Shown here: positions 1 through 13,000 of the stretch, one piece after another
How the letters are laid out: every line of letters begins with the position of its first letter
Numbering within the stretch: the first letter of the stretch is position 1
Assembly (NCBI GenBank): GCA_963989385.1
Contig: OZ022503.1
Coordinates: 69,476,123-69,540,122, forward strand
Source: Ctena decussata
Taxonomy: Eukaryota > Mollusca > Bivalvia > Lucinida > Lucinidae
DNA: 64,000 bases
Reading direction: 5' to 3'
Made by a program: the position numbers and the translations under genes
Notes under the pieces: model-generated
The model's database searches: none
Seen by the model: the letters and a program-made list of their open reading frames with translations, nothing else
What the model was told of the DNA's origin: nothing

Positions 1-32
1 GCTCTTCCTGAACTTTCGTTCAGGCGAGCTAA
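1..32 (+). mobile_element. 3' end of a truncated Helitron-like element
   Basis: CTGAACTTTCGTTCAG hairpin followed by GCGAGCTAA. The hairpin-plus-AGCTAA end is shared with the ends at 8023, 11033, 19504, 43399 and 50273. The rest of the element lies outside the window. Confidence 0.6.
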
Positions 33-229
33 AAAAAACTCTTTTCGAAAAACATGCGGAAAAACATGGCAATGTACTCATTATACATAAAAAAAAATCA
101 GCCAGTTACAGGTTTATGAACCTATAAACTTTCAACTATGAAATTTTGTGCCTAAAGTCAAATCTACAGTTTACAGGTCCATAAAGTTTTGTATTTACTT
201 CAACAAACATCTATATCACTATAATATCT

Positions 230-430
230 CTGTGTCTATGACTCTATCTAAGAGGCCCAGATCAGGTAGTTTTTCGGTAATCTTACTACTTTTTCAAAAC
301 GTACGTTTTGACCCCTCATTAGAACTGCTTCATTGTGGTTCTAATGAAGAGGTCTCAAGATATGTTTTTATGCAGTATGGCCAGACATTATCTCAAAAGG
401 TCTCCCATGGCCTTGTGGCTATAAGGGCAG
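230..430. mobile_element. Foldback family B fragment
   Basis: Contains the family B core (GACCCCTCATTAGAACTG and its inverted partner GGTTCTAATGAAGAG). Ends are degraded. The overlapping 116-codon open frame is incidental. Confidence 0.55.
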
Positions 431-534
431 TCAGTTGTTTGAGGCTCACTGTATCTTATGAAAGGTGGGTCCACTCTTCTTTTACAGTTTATTCTTAGAT
501 TCCAATTTACAGCTGGGTCAACAGAGTTTTCCAT

Positions 535-612
535 CGTGGAGCAGTGAGATTAGAGCCCCTGCCAGTCTGCTCAAAGCCTAGAGCTCAAACCACTTTGCTA
601 TGGCACCTCTCT
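535..612 (-). mobile_element. tRNA-derived SINE head (degenerate)
   Basis: On the minus strand, GGTGCCATAGCAAAGTGG resembles a tRNA A box (TRGCNNAGTGG) followed at the expected distance by GGGGCTCTAATCTC, a decayed B box. No intact cloverleaf, so not a tRNA gene. Confidence 0.4.
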
Positions 613-621
613 ACTTATCAC

Positions 622-835
622 ATACCGTATTCATTTGGTCATAAGACAGAGGTTTTTCCCTTCCAAAAATATTCAAAAATCTAGGTCCATCTTAAAAGAT
701 GGATCTAGATTTCTGGGACTGCTTTTGGAAGTGAAAAACCCACCTCAAAGCATAATTTCATAGGACTGATTTAGATACTTGGGGCCATTTTAGAAATGGA
801 TAAACCCTGTTTTATAGCCAAATGAATATGGTGAT
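622..835. mobile_element. Foldback family D MITE
   Basis: Near-palindromic, about 210 bp. Starts CCGTATTCATTTGGTCATAA, centre ATCCATCTTAAAAGATGGAT, ends in the inverse CCAAATGAATATGG. Related copies at 14890, 28540, 28790, 31150 and 62577. Confidence 0.7.
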
Positions 836-949
836 TATCTTCAAAACCATCCTCATCTGAACCTCTACTAACCCTGTAAAAATGCATACACAGCACAACA
901 ATATCCCATGCATTAAGATAGTTAAACGACCACACAACATGCATTATAC

Positions 950-1033
950 CTGCACACTAGCCTCCGCATACTGACTGCGGAGGGATTGGATTTCTCCTTC
1001 ATTCCGAGCAAGCTTAGACATATTTGCATTGGC
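950..1033 (-). CDS. Exon 15, last visible 28-residue module
   Basis: 84 nt, ANANMSKLARNEGEIQSL to EASVQ; acceptor TCCTTTAG, donor GTATAATGC. Phase 0, four heptads. A functional donor follows, so the gene continues left of position 1. Confidence 0.82.
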
Positions 1034-4000
1034 CTAAAGGACGACAATGTTAAAATACCATAACATCTGAAAACTACAATGTGACATCACATGGGAAATG
1101 TCAAGACAGCTCCAGATAAGGAGGGAGAGGGGTGGGGTATACTTCAGACTTCATGATACATGTAGTTCTGATATAATTTTTCTTATTTCTTTATTTCTCC
1201 ATTAAAATGTAACTATATTATGTGTTATGGCCCAGCATTAAAGCCACTTTGCTATTCACCTCTCATCCTGCTAAGGATGTTCAAATGAGAACGGTTTTTC
1301 TTCATTTTCCTAAAAGAAACATGTTGTCCCCCCCCCCCCCCCCCCCCCCCAACCTCTTCAACTTTGATCAGCCTGAGCTGATACACTAATAATGTGACAG
1401 ATAGGTATGAGCAAACCATGCAGACCCATATTGGACAGCAGTCTGATTAAGGTCTACACAGTCTGCCATTCCACCTGCATCTACTGCACTGTACAGCCAA
1501 ACCGTTCCTTTTTAGCACGTCGTTTGCAGTAATTATTTAGGTGTCCAAATTTTTTAAAATTTTTACTGTATTAAAAGTATAGGCACCTGGTGTAAGGCCC
1601 CTTACACACACGCTAAAAAATATCATCAAACCCTCCTACACTGGAGCTATCTGAACTATAAACTGGCTGAAAACACTGACATATATAATTACAGGGAGGA
1701 AAAATTAAAATGTGACATCTACAGTCTAAATAGTGCATTTTTAACAATGTGAAGGACATTATTACAATTTTTGTACTTATATTTGGATTTTATTTGCAAG
1801 GCAGTCATCAACTGACTTTCCCAGCATGCTTCAATCTCAGTTGAGATGATATACACTGCAAAAAATAAACTCAACTTCACACACTTCAAACCGCAATTTT
1901 TTTTGTATATGTTATCAGAGCCACACAGTGAATCTTTTTCTTTTTCACCTCACTTCATCTGATTACCAGTAAACAGCGTCTTGCATAACTTTATAAAGAT
2001 ATTGTGGCAAAGTGGAATACATACATTTATCTCACTTTCATTTAGTTTCTAACTTGCAGCTTTTAAGAGATGTCAGAACAATGCAAGAACTCTTATCATG
2101 ATTGCTGGGATAATAAAAAGGAAAGCTACCAAATTATCTCCCTTACCCTTATTAGTTGATATAGGAGAATCTGCTGCAAAGTGAGGTAAATCATAAATAG
2201 AAATACTCCCCTCACCTCATCGGAGGTCCTTTTCATCCAATACACTTACTTCCCAAACTTTCTTAAATCAGTTTAGGTGAACAGATACATTTTCAGGGGA
2301 AGCAACTCTGCCATTTTCATTTTTGCCTCCATTCCCAATTGGGTTCAATACTTTTATGAAAGAATTTGCTCCTCTAGGAGCAAATTCTTTCCTTTAATAA
2401 TACACCCCTTTGGGAAGGGCTTCTTCATCCAGAGAAGCAAACAGGAAGTCATGGTTGTTCCTGTATGTATAAATGGCACTGAAGTTGTTCCCCTTTGTAA
2501 ATATAATACCAATACACCTTAAGCGAGATAATTCATAAATATCTTTCATTAGTGTAAAAAAATGAATTTGAAATTGGGCGAACACTCATCATTTAACTGT
2601 CAGTTTTAGCTACTAAAACAAAATGTGTGCAGGAAACAGCATACATTCTAGCTTATAACAAACAATTAGCATAAAAACAATGGGTTTTTAAAATTAGGAA
2701 ACTAAACACCAATCAAAACTAAGGATTTAGAATCGAATTATGTTTGTACATGTACATACTTCTGTTCTGGCATCTTCTGTATGTTTTCTAGCATTGGAGA
2801 GCTCTTCCTCAAGGGACTTAACTCTGCCTTCTACTCTTTGGAGCTAAAAACATGGTACAAATGAAAAGCTACTACAATATATATATTATTGTCTTGCACA
2901 CTATGCAAATGCTACAGTGACGTTCTGCAGTGAATCATTGTTAACCCTTTCGCTGCTGTAGGCGACTGGAGTCGACTACCTGGCCGACTGCCATAGGCGA
3001 CTTGCGTCGACAAAGCTAGTACTTGTTTTTAACCAACCATAAGTAAGCTTCACGATATGGTGAAATTCACAATACACTGGAAATCAATCCAAAGGTCATA
3101 TGCGGTGTGTAAACAGACCAAACAATGAACAAAAACGAAAGTAGATAGATAGTGAAAACGTGTTTTCAAAAAAGGGAAAAAGTTGTGTTTTTGCCATTCA
3201 AAATGGCGTCTGAAGCTAAATGTTGGTTGCCTAAGGGAGCAGATGTTGAAGATATATGGTTAAATGGCACTGAAGGGTATGGATAATGTGAGTAAATAAA
3301 CTATTGTTTACAAAGTTTTGTTGACTCTAGCGTAATATATGCTGAGATATCATGACATTTTGGCCCACATCTGAATTTCTGTACTTGGCGCTGCTTTCTG
3401 GGGGGGGGGGGGAGGGGAGGGGGGTAAAGTAGCACCTTTGTATGAAGTGTTGGAATGAAATGAGTACATTGACAATTTTATACACATTGCCATAGTATCT
3501 TAGCATCATACAAAATATGTGTTGAGGTTCAAATATGTTGGAAAACTGTAATAGGAGGTACTTGAAATGCTATTTGAAGCACGCATTTTGTGACTTTCTA
3601 ATATAACGGGTGCTAGAATATAGACATGACCCAAGAACAATGCCTCCTATTGAGAAATCAGGTTCTAAGACATGGAGAGCATTAAATACAATGTTTCAAT
3701 AGAATTTGTAATAAAATTGCTATTTGTCAAAGTTGTATTCTTTAGAAAAATACGGTTTAGCCTCTAGAATACATATATGTGCTCCTGATCACTTATCATT
3801 TGTTAAATAGGTCGTAAAATTCAAGAAATTAGGAATAATATTATTGCAAACTGTTGGAAAACAATTAAACTGGTTGTGCTCAAAGTTTGAGCTTCATACC
3901 ATCTTTAATTCATGAGAAATGTAAGATTTAAGATAGCAAAATATGAAAAAAATATTTGGCGCTGAGGGGAACTTTTCACTATATATTTGGCAGCGAAAGG

Positions 4001-7000
4001 GTTACAGTATGAAGAATATAAATATGTTGCTTTTTATGCTAGTGAAATGTATGTGGAATAAACATCAACATACTCATGTTAGTTTAGGCAACAATATATT
4101 TCTCTTTAAGACTCTACTAGTTCTCTATATTAGTAAAATACAGAAGGTCTGATATGATAGTTTCACTCTTTAAAGCTTAATGATTTTAAAAAGAGGCAGG
4201 ACCTAGGGAAAAAGTATACAATAGCTAGTAGAATTGAAAATCCAGACCAGCCTCACAGCCCCAAACTTCACTATTTACTCAACAGAATGCCCTCATACTG
4301 GATATGCAATCATCAGGCTTGATTGCACTAACCTAAGTCTTTGCTGATTATGTCAAATAGTGCCTTTTCCCTAAGCCGACCTCAAGTTATGAATATAAAG
4401 TTAATTTTATTGGCAGTTGATATGAAAATAAGATATAAAGATATTAAAGTTTTAGTCATCTATGCATTGAAAGCTAGTCTTGAAATATATGTTAAGTATC
4501 AATTTCAGTATACAAAATGAAGATATGTAACATGGTAACAAGTAAACAAGGTTTAATTCCAAAAATGAAATAAAAAGAAACTGTAATCTCAACAATGTGC
4601 AAGTGGTGCAAGGGAGTGCAAAAAACAGTGCAAAAGTCAAAGGACAATTCAGAGCTCAAAATAAAGTGGTATGAATGTAAATGGTAATTTCTGTTATGGT
4701 TAATGGGTAAGCAACTCTGTCATTTTCATTTTTGCCTCCCTTCTCAATAGGAGTCAACTCTTCAAGGAAAGAATTTGCTCCTCTAGTAGCAAATTCTTTC
4801 TTTTAAGAGTTTTCCCTATTTTGGAAGGACTTTATCCGCTAGGGAAGCAAAACGTGACAAAAGTTGTCTTCCTTTGTAAAAGTGGTGGGGAAACATGAAC
4901 ACGTACCCATATGCCTTAATTTTTTAAGAAAACAAATATAATGTCTGACCCTCATTTGAGTTGGCTATTCAAGTATCCAAAAAAGACTACAATGTAAGTT
5001 TCTATAAATAGAAATTAAAATAGGATAAACTTTCCTATTTCAATCTCTCTATATAGACATTTACATAGTTATCGTAATTTAAAGGAACACCTTGACCAAT
5101 CCCCTTATCTCTTTCCTGTCCAAAACTTCATCTTGAGCTCTTGAAAGTGCAGAATGTGCTTTAAATAGCAGGCTGAAAATTCTTAGGTCCTATCCGAAAT
5201 CTGACTGATTGTTTGAGTTTAATGGCCCTTTCTGACAGTATTTTAGTAGAGCCATCTTCCAAAGTGAGTAAGAGTGAAGAAAGGACAGGTAGGAGTAAGA
5301 AAATTCAAACACCCTCCATCCTGCATTTGCTGCAACCACAGCACTCCTTTGTTATAATCAGTGCCAAAAGTTTCCTGACAGTCATTCCACTCTCTATCTG
5401 ACATATGCTACCACAGAACACCACATGATAGGGAGTTTGAACTTAACTCTGGTGATTTTTTCTTTTTATTTCTCCATAAAAAATATGCTGACCCACTGGC
5501 TCTCATAAGTGCAACTTAAAAAGAACAATGGCAAAGAAAATGACTTTTACTTCTTTTCAATCAGTGCTTAAGCTTCCTAACATTTTAGCAGAGAGTCTAA
5601 ATTAGTAAAGAAATGACAAAGGCAGGTAACTACAGTACCAATCACCAGCCTATCACCAACTTCACAGAAAAAGAAATTAAAAGAAAGAAATGTGTGTATT
5701 TCCTGTGTCTACGTCTAACTGGCCCAGTGAGTCACAAATGGAAAAACTTTACGATGCTCAAATACAAATTTATTTGCATTAATCAAAGAATATACTCCAA
5801 AACCATATTATGGTCATAAACTAAGGTTAACTTAGCATATATGGGCAGTTAAACATCAAATTCTGTATTGACCCTCAACTATATCAGGCTAAGGGCTGCT
5901 TACTGGAGTTGTGGGCCTTCACCAGGTCCTGAGGTTACAAGATGTCATTTACAAGATTTTCTGTCTGTGTTATGAGGTATAAACACAAGAAATATTATAT
6001 TTCTCACAAAAAAAAAACAACCACGGCTAAATACAAAATACTCAGAAACAACCAGAGCTAATAAAGTACCAGTGCTAAGTACAGTAACAGGAAATAAATC
6101 ATCCAGAAGAAACCAGTGCTAGAAATAGTAAAATGAAATATTTCATCCAGAAAAAACAGTGCTAAATTTGGTAGCAAGAAATATTTCACCCAGAAGAAAA
6201 TAGTGCTAATTAAGGAAACAGGAAATCTTTCACCCAGTAGAAACCAGTGCTAAATATAGTAACATGAAATATTTCATCCAGAAGAAACCAGTGCTAAATA
6301 TACTAACATGAAATATTTCACCCAGAAGAAAATAGTGCTAATTACAGTAACATGAAATATTTCACCCAGAAGTAAATAGTGCTAATTATGGTAACAGTGA
6401 CACTCAGTGAATAACAACACAATAATGTACCTCCTCTTCTTGATGTTTGACCTTATCCTCATTAATATGAGCATTTTTAGTTTGTTGATCCAACTAAAAA
6501 CAAAAGATCATGTTTCAAACTTTTGCATTAATCCATAAAGAGCCAAACAAGCAGACAAAAATTTAACGTCTGCAAAACTGTATCATATTGAGAATTCAAA
6601 GACTAGAGGTCAAATAGTTAAGATCCAGATGAGGGGGCTCATTATGAGCCATCTCATCTGGATCTAGACTGTTTGCAAATTCATCTATTTTCCTTTTTGG
6701 CACTTTGAGGGTTAAACTAATGAAATTTATAAGCAGTAGGCTTCTGTTCAGTTTCTCAGTTCTTATTGAATACACCATAATGAGTCTAATATTTGGACAA
6801 AACTGCCTGATCAGTCAGTGTAGATCCTGTTCAGGCTGCATCTCAGACTACACTGTCTGCCATTCCACCATCAGCAGCTTTTTAACACAAAACTGGATAA
6901 TAGTCAACTTTGTACACCACCATGTTTTGGGGGTTTTTTTGCCTTTTATTTAATATTTAATTTTTTTATTCATTTTTTTTTATCTTTATTTTTTTTGGCT

Positions 7001-10000
7001 TGGTTTCCCAATTATTTAATATTTTTATTCACTTTTTATCTCTATTTATTTTTTTTTTTTTGGCTTGGTTTCCCTAACAGTTTTACTTTTAAGCTTAAGT
7101 TTATACATACATGTACTTCTGAAAGAATCAAACTGGCAAACTACGTAATACTGTAAACCAAAGGTCCTTTGCCACTAGAATTTACTGTTGTTCAAGTGGT
7201 TCACTCAGACCATCTGTAGAAGTCTAACCACAGCACTTTTTCCCTGTCTGGGAAAGTTGCAACAGTTTCTCAAATGCAAAAGAAGTTGGCTTACAGTCTG
7301 TGCACCTAAAGGATAACTCATAGCCTAATAAGTAAAATAGCAGAAACAGTAAATGAGCCACATGACAAAACCAAGAAAGTGGCTGTGCGCCCAGCACAGA
7401 CTCAGATCAGCCTGGGCATCTGCCCAGTCTGATCAGTGTCTTCGCTGTATGCATGAAGGTAGCTTAGACCCATAGCTACCTTTTAAGCGCTTAGCGAAGA
7501 GTCTGATATGACTGGGCGGAAGCCCAGGCTGATCTGAGTCAGTGCAGGGCGCACAACCACACTGTTGGTTTTCTTGTGTCACGGCTCAAATATGTAATCT
7601 ACATGAGTGAGCAACATTACCTCAGCTACTGCAGCATCTCGTTTCTCCTGAAGATTTAAAACGTCTCGCCGTAATTTCTGTATTGTTTCATCTCGTCTGG
7701 CAAGCTCTGACTTGAGAACTGAGTGATGATCTTTGGGTGAACTATGGCCATCTCGTAAACGTTCTTGAAGATTGCCGATCTAGTGAAAATATAGAAGTAC
7801 TGAATGGCTTCTAATTTGTTTTCTTGAATTTAAAATGGTATACAACACCATTTAAATTTGAGGAAATAACAAGACCTGTCTGCGTAAAGGATAGCTCGCC
7901 TGCAGTGCCTTGCCCATCACATAAAAAAAAATTTAACATAAAACTTTAAAGTGTGATGCCCATGCCAACGCCGACGTCCAAGTGACAACGATAGGTCTCT
8001 GTACTTTCGTACAGGTTAGCTAAAAACAAGGCCGTTTAGTTTCACGATTTTGGATATAATTAAAAAACATGAAAACAAAATATTCTTATTATCTCTGACT
8101 GTGGAAATGCCAGAGTCAGATTCTAACAATGCTGTAAGTTCACCTCCATTAGGTAACATCGTCTAAATTTAGACCATGGCAGCCAGCATAATATAACACC
8201 AAGATCACAACAGAGAATTATCAAATCATCCGAGTTCCAAATACTGGATTTGAGATTTCTTGAATTTGAAGGACAATAGACATGGGCAAGAAAAAGTGGA
8301 TTATTTTCAACTGAGTAGGTGCTCCAGATAAGAAGGAGTAACGGATGATTTAGGGATAGTTTCCATATTTCTCTGTAAATGTATGTTGTGACCCATCACT
8401 GAGACAGTTCTGATGAAGGGCCACAACAGGTTTTCATTGAGAACAGAGCTCCAGGTAAGGGATGACAGAGATAACTAAAAGATGATTTTTCTTATTTCTC
8501 ATAAACATATGTTGTGACCCCTCATTAGAACCGTCTCACCAAGACGGTTCTAATAAAGGGTCACAACATATGTTTTTGTGGAGAAATAAGGAAAACTAGA
8601 AATGTTTTTCAGAGAAAAACTGATGTCCCCCCCACCAGCCCATTTCCCATCCCCTCTAATGAATAAAAAGCCTGTACAAATAAAATATCTATGCAAGTTT
8701 GGACAAAATCCATCCACTGGTTCTAAAGATATCCTACATAGAAGACTATGTCCTTCAAAAATGGGTCAAGGTCACCAACTACTAAACATGTCTTAAACCT
8801 GTCACAATGATACATTCATGCAAGTCTGATGAATATCCATCCACTGGTTCAAGATATCTCATTTTTAAGAGAGAAAAATACACATTTGTAAGATAGCTTT
8901 TGACCTTGAAAATGGGGTCAAGGTCATCAAAACACACTACACTCTTGAGACTGTCCCATAGGTATATCTATGAAAGTAAAGTGGAAATCAAGCCAAAGCT
9001 TAAAAAGATACATCAATTTTAGTGAAATTTTCACATATCTAAATCCTCCTGTGACCTTGAAAATGAGGTCAAGGTCACCAAAATTTTGTTCAGCTCTTAA
9101 ACTTGTCCAAATCATGTATCAACGAAAGTTTGGCAAAATTCCATCTACTGGTTCAGGAGATATTGTGGGTACAAGAAATTGCCATGTTAGTCCTCCAGTG
9201 ACCTTGAAAATAAGGTCAAGGTCACCAAAATCTACACAGCTCATAACCTGTCCCAATCATGTATCCAGGAAAGTTTGGTGAAATTCCATCCATTGGTTCA
9301 GGAGATATAGTGGGTACAAGAAATTGTCATCCAAGTCCTCCAGTGACCTTGAAAATGAGGTCAAGGTCACCAAAATCTAATCAGCTCAAAAACTTGTCCC
9401 AATAATGTATCCATGCAAGTTTTGTGAAATTCCATCTATTGGTTCAGGAGATGTAGTGGGTACAAAAAATTGTCATCTAAATCCTCCTGTGACCTTGAAA
9501 ATGAGGTCAAGGTCACCAGAATCTGATCAGCTCTTACACTTGTCCCAATGATATATCCATAAGAGATATCGCGTATACAAGAAATTGGGTACAAGAAAAT
9601 GTCATCTAAGTCATCCTGTGACCTTGAAAATAAGGTCAAGGTCACCAAAATCTGATCAGCTCTTACACTTGTTCCAATGATGTATCCATGCAAGTTTGGT
9701 GAAATTCCATCCATTAGTTCAAGAGTTATCGCGCATACAAGAAATTGTCATCTAAGTCCTCCTGTGACCTTGAAAATGAGGTCAAGGTCACCAAATTCTA
9801 ATCAGCTCATGAGCTTGTCCCAATAATATATCCATGAAAGTTTAGTGAAATTCCATCCATTGGTTCAAGAGATATCAGGCATACAAGAATCTGTCACGCC
9901 GACGCAGACGCAGACGCCAACGGGATCCGCACTGAAAACAATATGTCCCCCCTCACCTTCGGTGGGGGGACATTACAAGAAATTGTCATCTAAGTCCTCC

Positions 10001-13000
10001 TGTGACCTTGAAAATGAGGTCAAGGTCACCAAATTCTAATCAGCTCATAAGCTTGTCCCAATAATATATCCATGCAAGTTTAGTGAAATTCCATCCATTG
10101 GTTCAAGAGATATTGCGCATACAAGAATCTGTCATGCCGATGCAAACGCCAACGCTGACGGGATCCGCACTGAAAACAATATGCCCCCCCCCTCCCGCCC
10201 CCCCCCCCCCCCCCCCCCACTTCCGTGGGGGGACATAATTATCCTTAAATTATATCAGTTATCCCTTCTTATCTGGAACACTGTGAGAAGTAAGAAAAAT
10301 GATCTCAGAATTACCTCAAATACTCCTCTTATCTGGAGCACTGTCAGAATATACTTTGTCAGAAATCTGAAAATATTTCGCAATTTTTTACTTTTGCCAT
10401 TTCAAAGTGACTGTGAAATACTGCGAAAGTAAAGACTGCTAAATAACTGCGTATACTGTATTCCCTTTTTAACAGGTTTGGTTATAAATCAAAATACCAA
10501 CCTCTTCCAAAGCCCGTTTTCTTTGTTCTTTTGATTCTCGTAGGTCAGCCTCCAATGTTCGGATTCTTCGCTCATAGTGTGATACCTACAATATATCAAT
10601 GCATTGTAATGTATTTTTATAATTTCTATGCCAACTGTTCTTTCTCCCTTTTAATTTGTATTAGTACACATGGAAAAAAAATAGCAATGGCAAAGATCTG
10701 ACTGTCTGATGAGGGTCTCTGCTCTTTGCTCAGGCATTTTGTTTGAAACATTTATAGGAAACAAGACCTAGCCACAAACAGAACAGCTCACCTGACAGTG
10801 CCTTCCCCTTCACATATACGGAATGCAGTGTATTTCCTATCTATGCATCATAAAAAAACAGAGCAAAATCTGAAAATTTGACGTAAAGTATATTTATGTC
10901 TCGCTTTTGCTTGTTGCAGCCTTGCAGGTGAGACAAACACTTTAACAACAGTGTCCAGTGCAGGTGCTGACAATGATGCATAAGCCAAGGTGACAATAAC
11001 AGCTCTTTCTGTACTTTTGTACAGGTCAGCTAATATAGCAGCTAGTCATTATTCAAATCACTTACATCAACAGACTTTTTCCTTATACTTATTTAGTTTT
11101 CATATTTTCTTTTCACCTATCTATTTAATTCCCATATTTATTCATTAAGGGTATAAATCTGAATCCAATGTTTGGAAATTCCTTTTAAAATTTCTCACCC
11201 TGAACAACGAAGGATCCTGATGCTCAGGAGTTCTTTTAGCCTCATCCATGCTCAATCACTGAAACACCGTGAATCTCAATCTTCACCCAGAAACGCAAGC
11301 ATAATTCCGAAACTGAGTTTGCATGTTCCCAGCTTATGGGTATTTCACCCAGCTAGGAACCATCACATAACTTAAAATTTATCTTAGAATTTTTATTTTG
11401 TTCCAAGCACTGAACTTGAAATGCTTTTATTGTCTTTATAATAGATCAGCCAATCTTCCCTGGAAATGCAACTGCCGATATTAATTTTAAAAATAGCTTT
11501 TGAGAATTGCTTTTCTTATCCAAGTTTATACAAACACTTCAATATCATTTTTATTTCCCAAAACATCAACCCTTAAAGTGCCAAAAAGTTAAATAGTAGA
11601 ATTTTCAAACAGTGCAGATCTAGATGAGATGGTTAATGATGAGCTGCCTCATCTGGATCGACACTGTTTGTCCTCCAGCCCAGGATTTCTGAACAGGATA
11701 CAGCTTGGACAAAACATTTTTAGGCACACTTCATTCCTCCATTCATATATTTTATACCGTCATTGTTCAGATCAGTTTGTGTGAAGATGCTTGTTAATAC
11801 TGAATAGATAGAGCCATTGGAAGCAGGGAATACACCACAGAAACAAAATGTAGCACACTCTGTTTAACTGAGTCTGTTCATGACCAGTTGGACACTTTGT
11901 TTAAAGCACTAAGTTTAGAACTAACACAATCTGCAACACGTAAAAAGATCCCTTTTGGCTATGCAAGCAATGAAGACTCTAGATCAGACTGTTTATCTAT
12001 CCTGTCAGAGTATCAGAGACATTACCATTCCACAGTGGATTCCCAAGCCCATAACAAAGATTCTAGCCAACAGCAAACACTCTGACCAGACTGCACATAT
12101 GTGCAGTCTGGAGAGAGCTTTTGCTGTTTGCATAAACATAGGGACCCTTTTATATGTGATGGCACATATTAGCCTTATATGCCACTATTTTATCAAACTA
12201 TCAATGCATATCAATATCATACTAATAAAAGGGTATTATTAAACAATCAGCTAATTTACATTGAGTCTTTAAACACTGAACATATTTCTATATCAAAATT
12301 GATTTTTGCTTACAAATATTAAAAGAGACTAAACTAGGACTCAAATTCCTTTTTTAAAGTACAATAATTATGGGATTTGTATCATACTCTGAAGAAATAG
12401 AATTTTCTGTCACGACTTGCAGCAGAAATGAACATGATGATTATAAGAATTCAACTTTTATTGCAAAAATCTCCCTGCTATTCCATACAAGTATTCTGTA
12501 GAAAGCTGTGCTGTGCCTGTACATGTCTACAAATAGCAAGTCTACATTCTCTCCTTCTCTATCCCCTCCCCATCACCAAAACCATTCTCAACAAGACAGA
12601 TACATCATTTCCCTGCAATCAATCAAAACTTATTCTGTTCTTCAACCACCTATCCATTCTACTACTTCTTCCCAGACTGCCCCATATCATGATCTTGGCC
12701 CTTTATTCCTCTTATGTTCTATAGCTAATGCTGTTTCCCACCCATTAAAATGACTAATATTCACCAATTCTCATCCCCAGTTGCCCACCCATCCCTCCAG
12801 TCCTTGCCTTTTCATAAACAATCACCTTTACCCTCAGTTCACCTCAACAAAACAGCCCCTAATTCTCTACCCCATCTATGTTCATTGATATCATAAAGCC
12901 CAATGAAAACAAGCCCAAACATGACATAAAATACCAACTTAAGTCTATAAAACTCTGTCAATATTGAAACTCTGTCCAATGATAAGATGAACAAACATTT

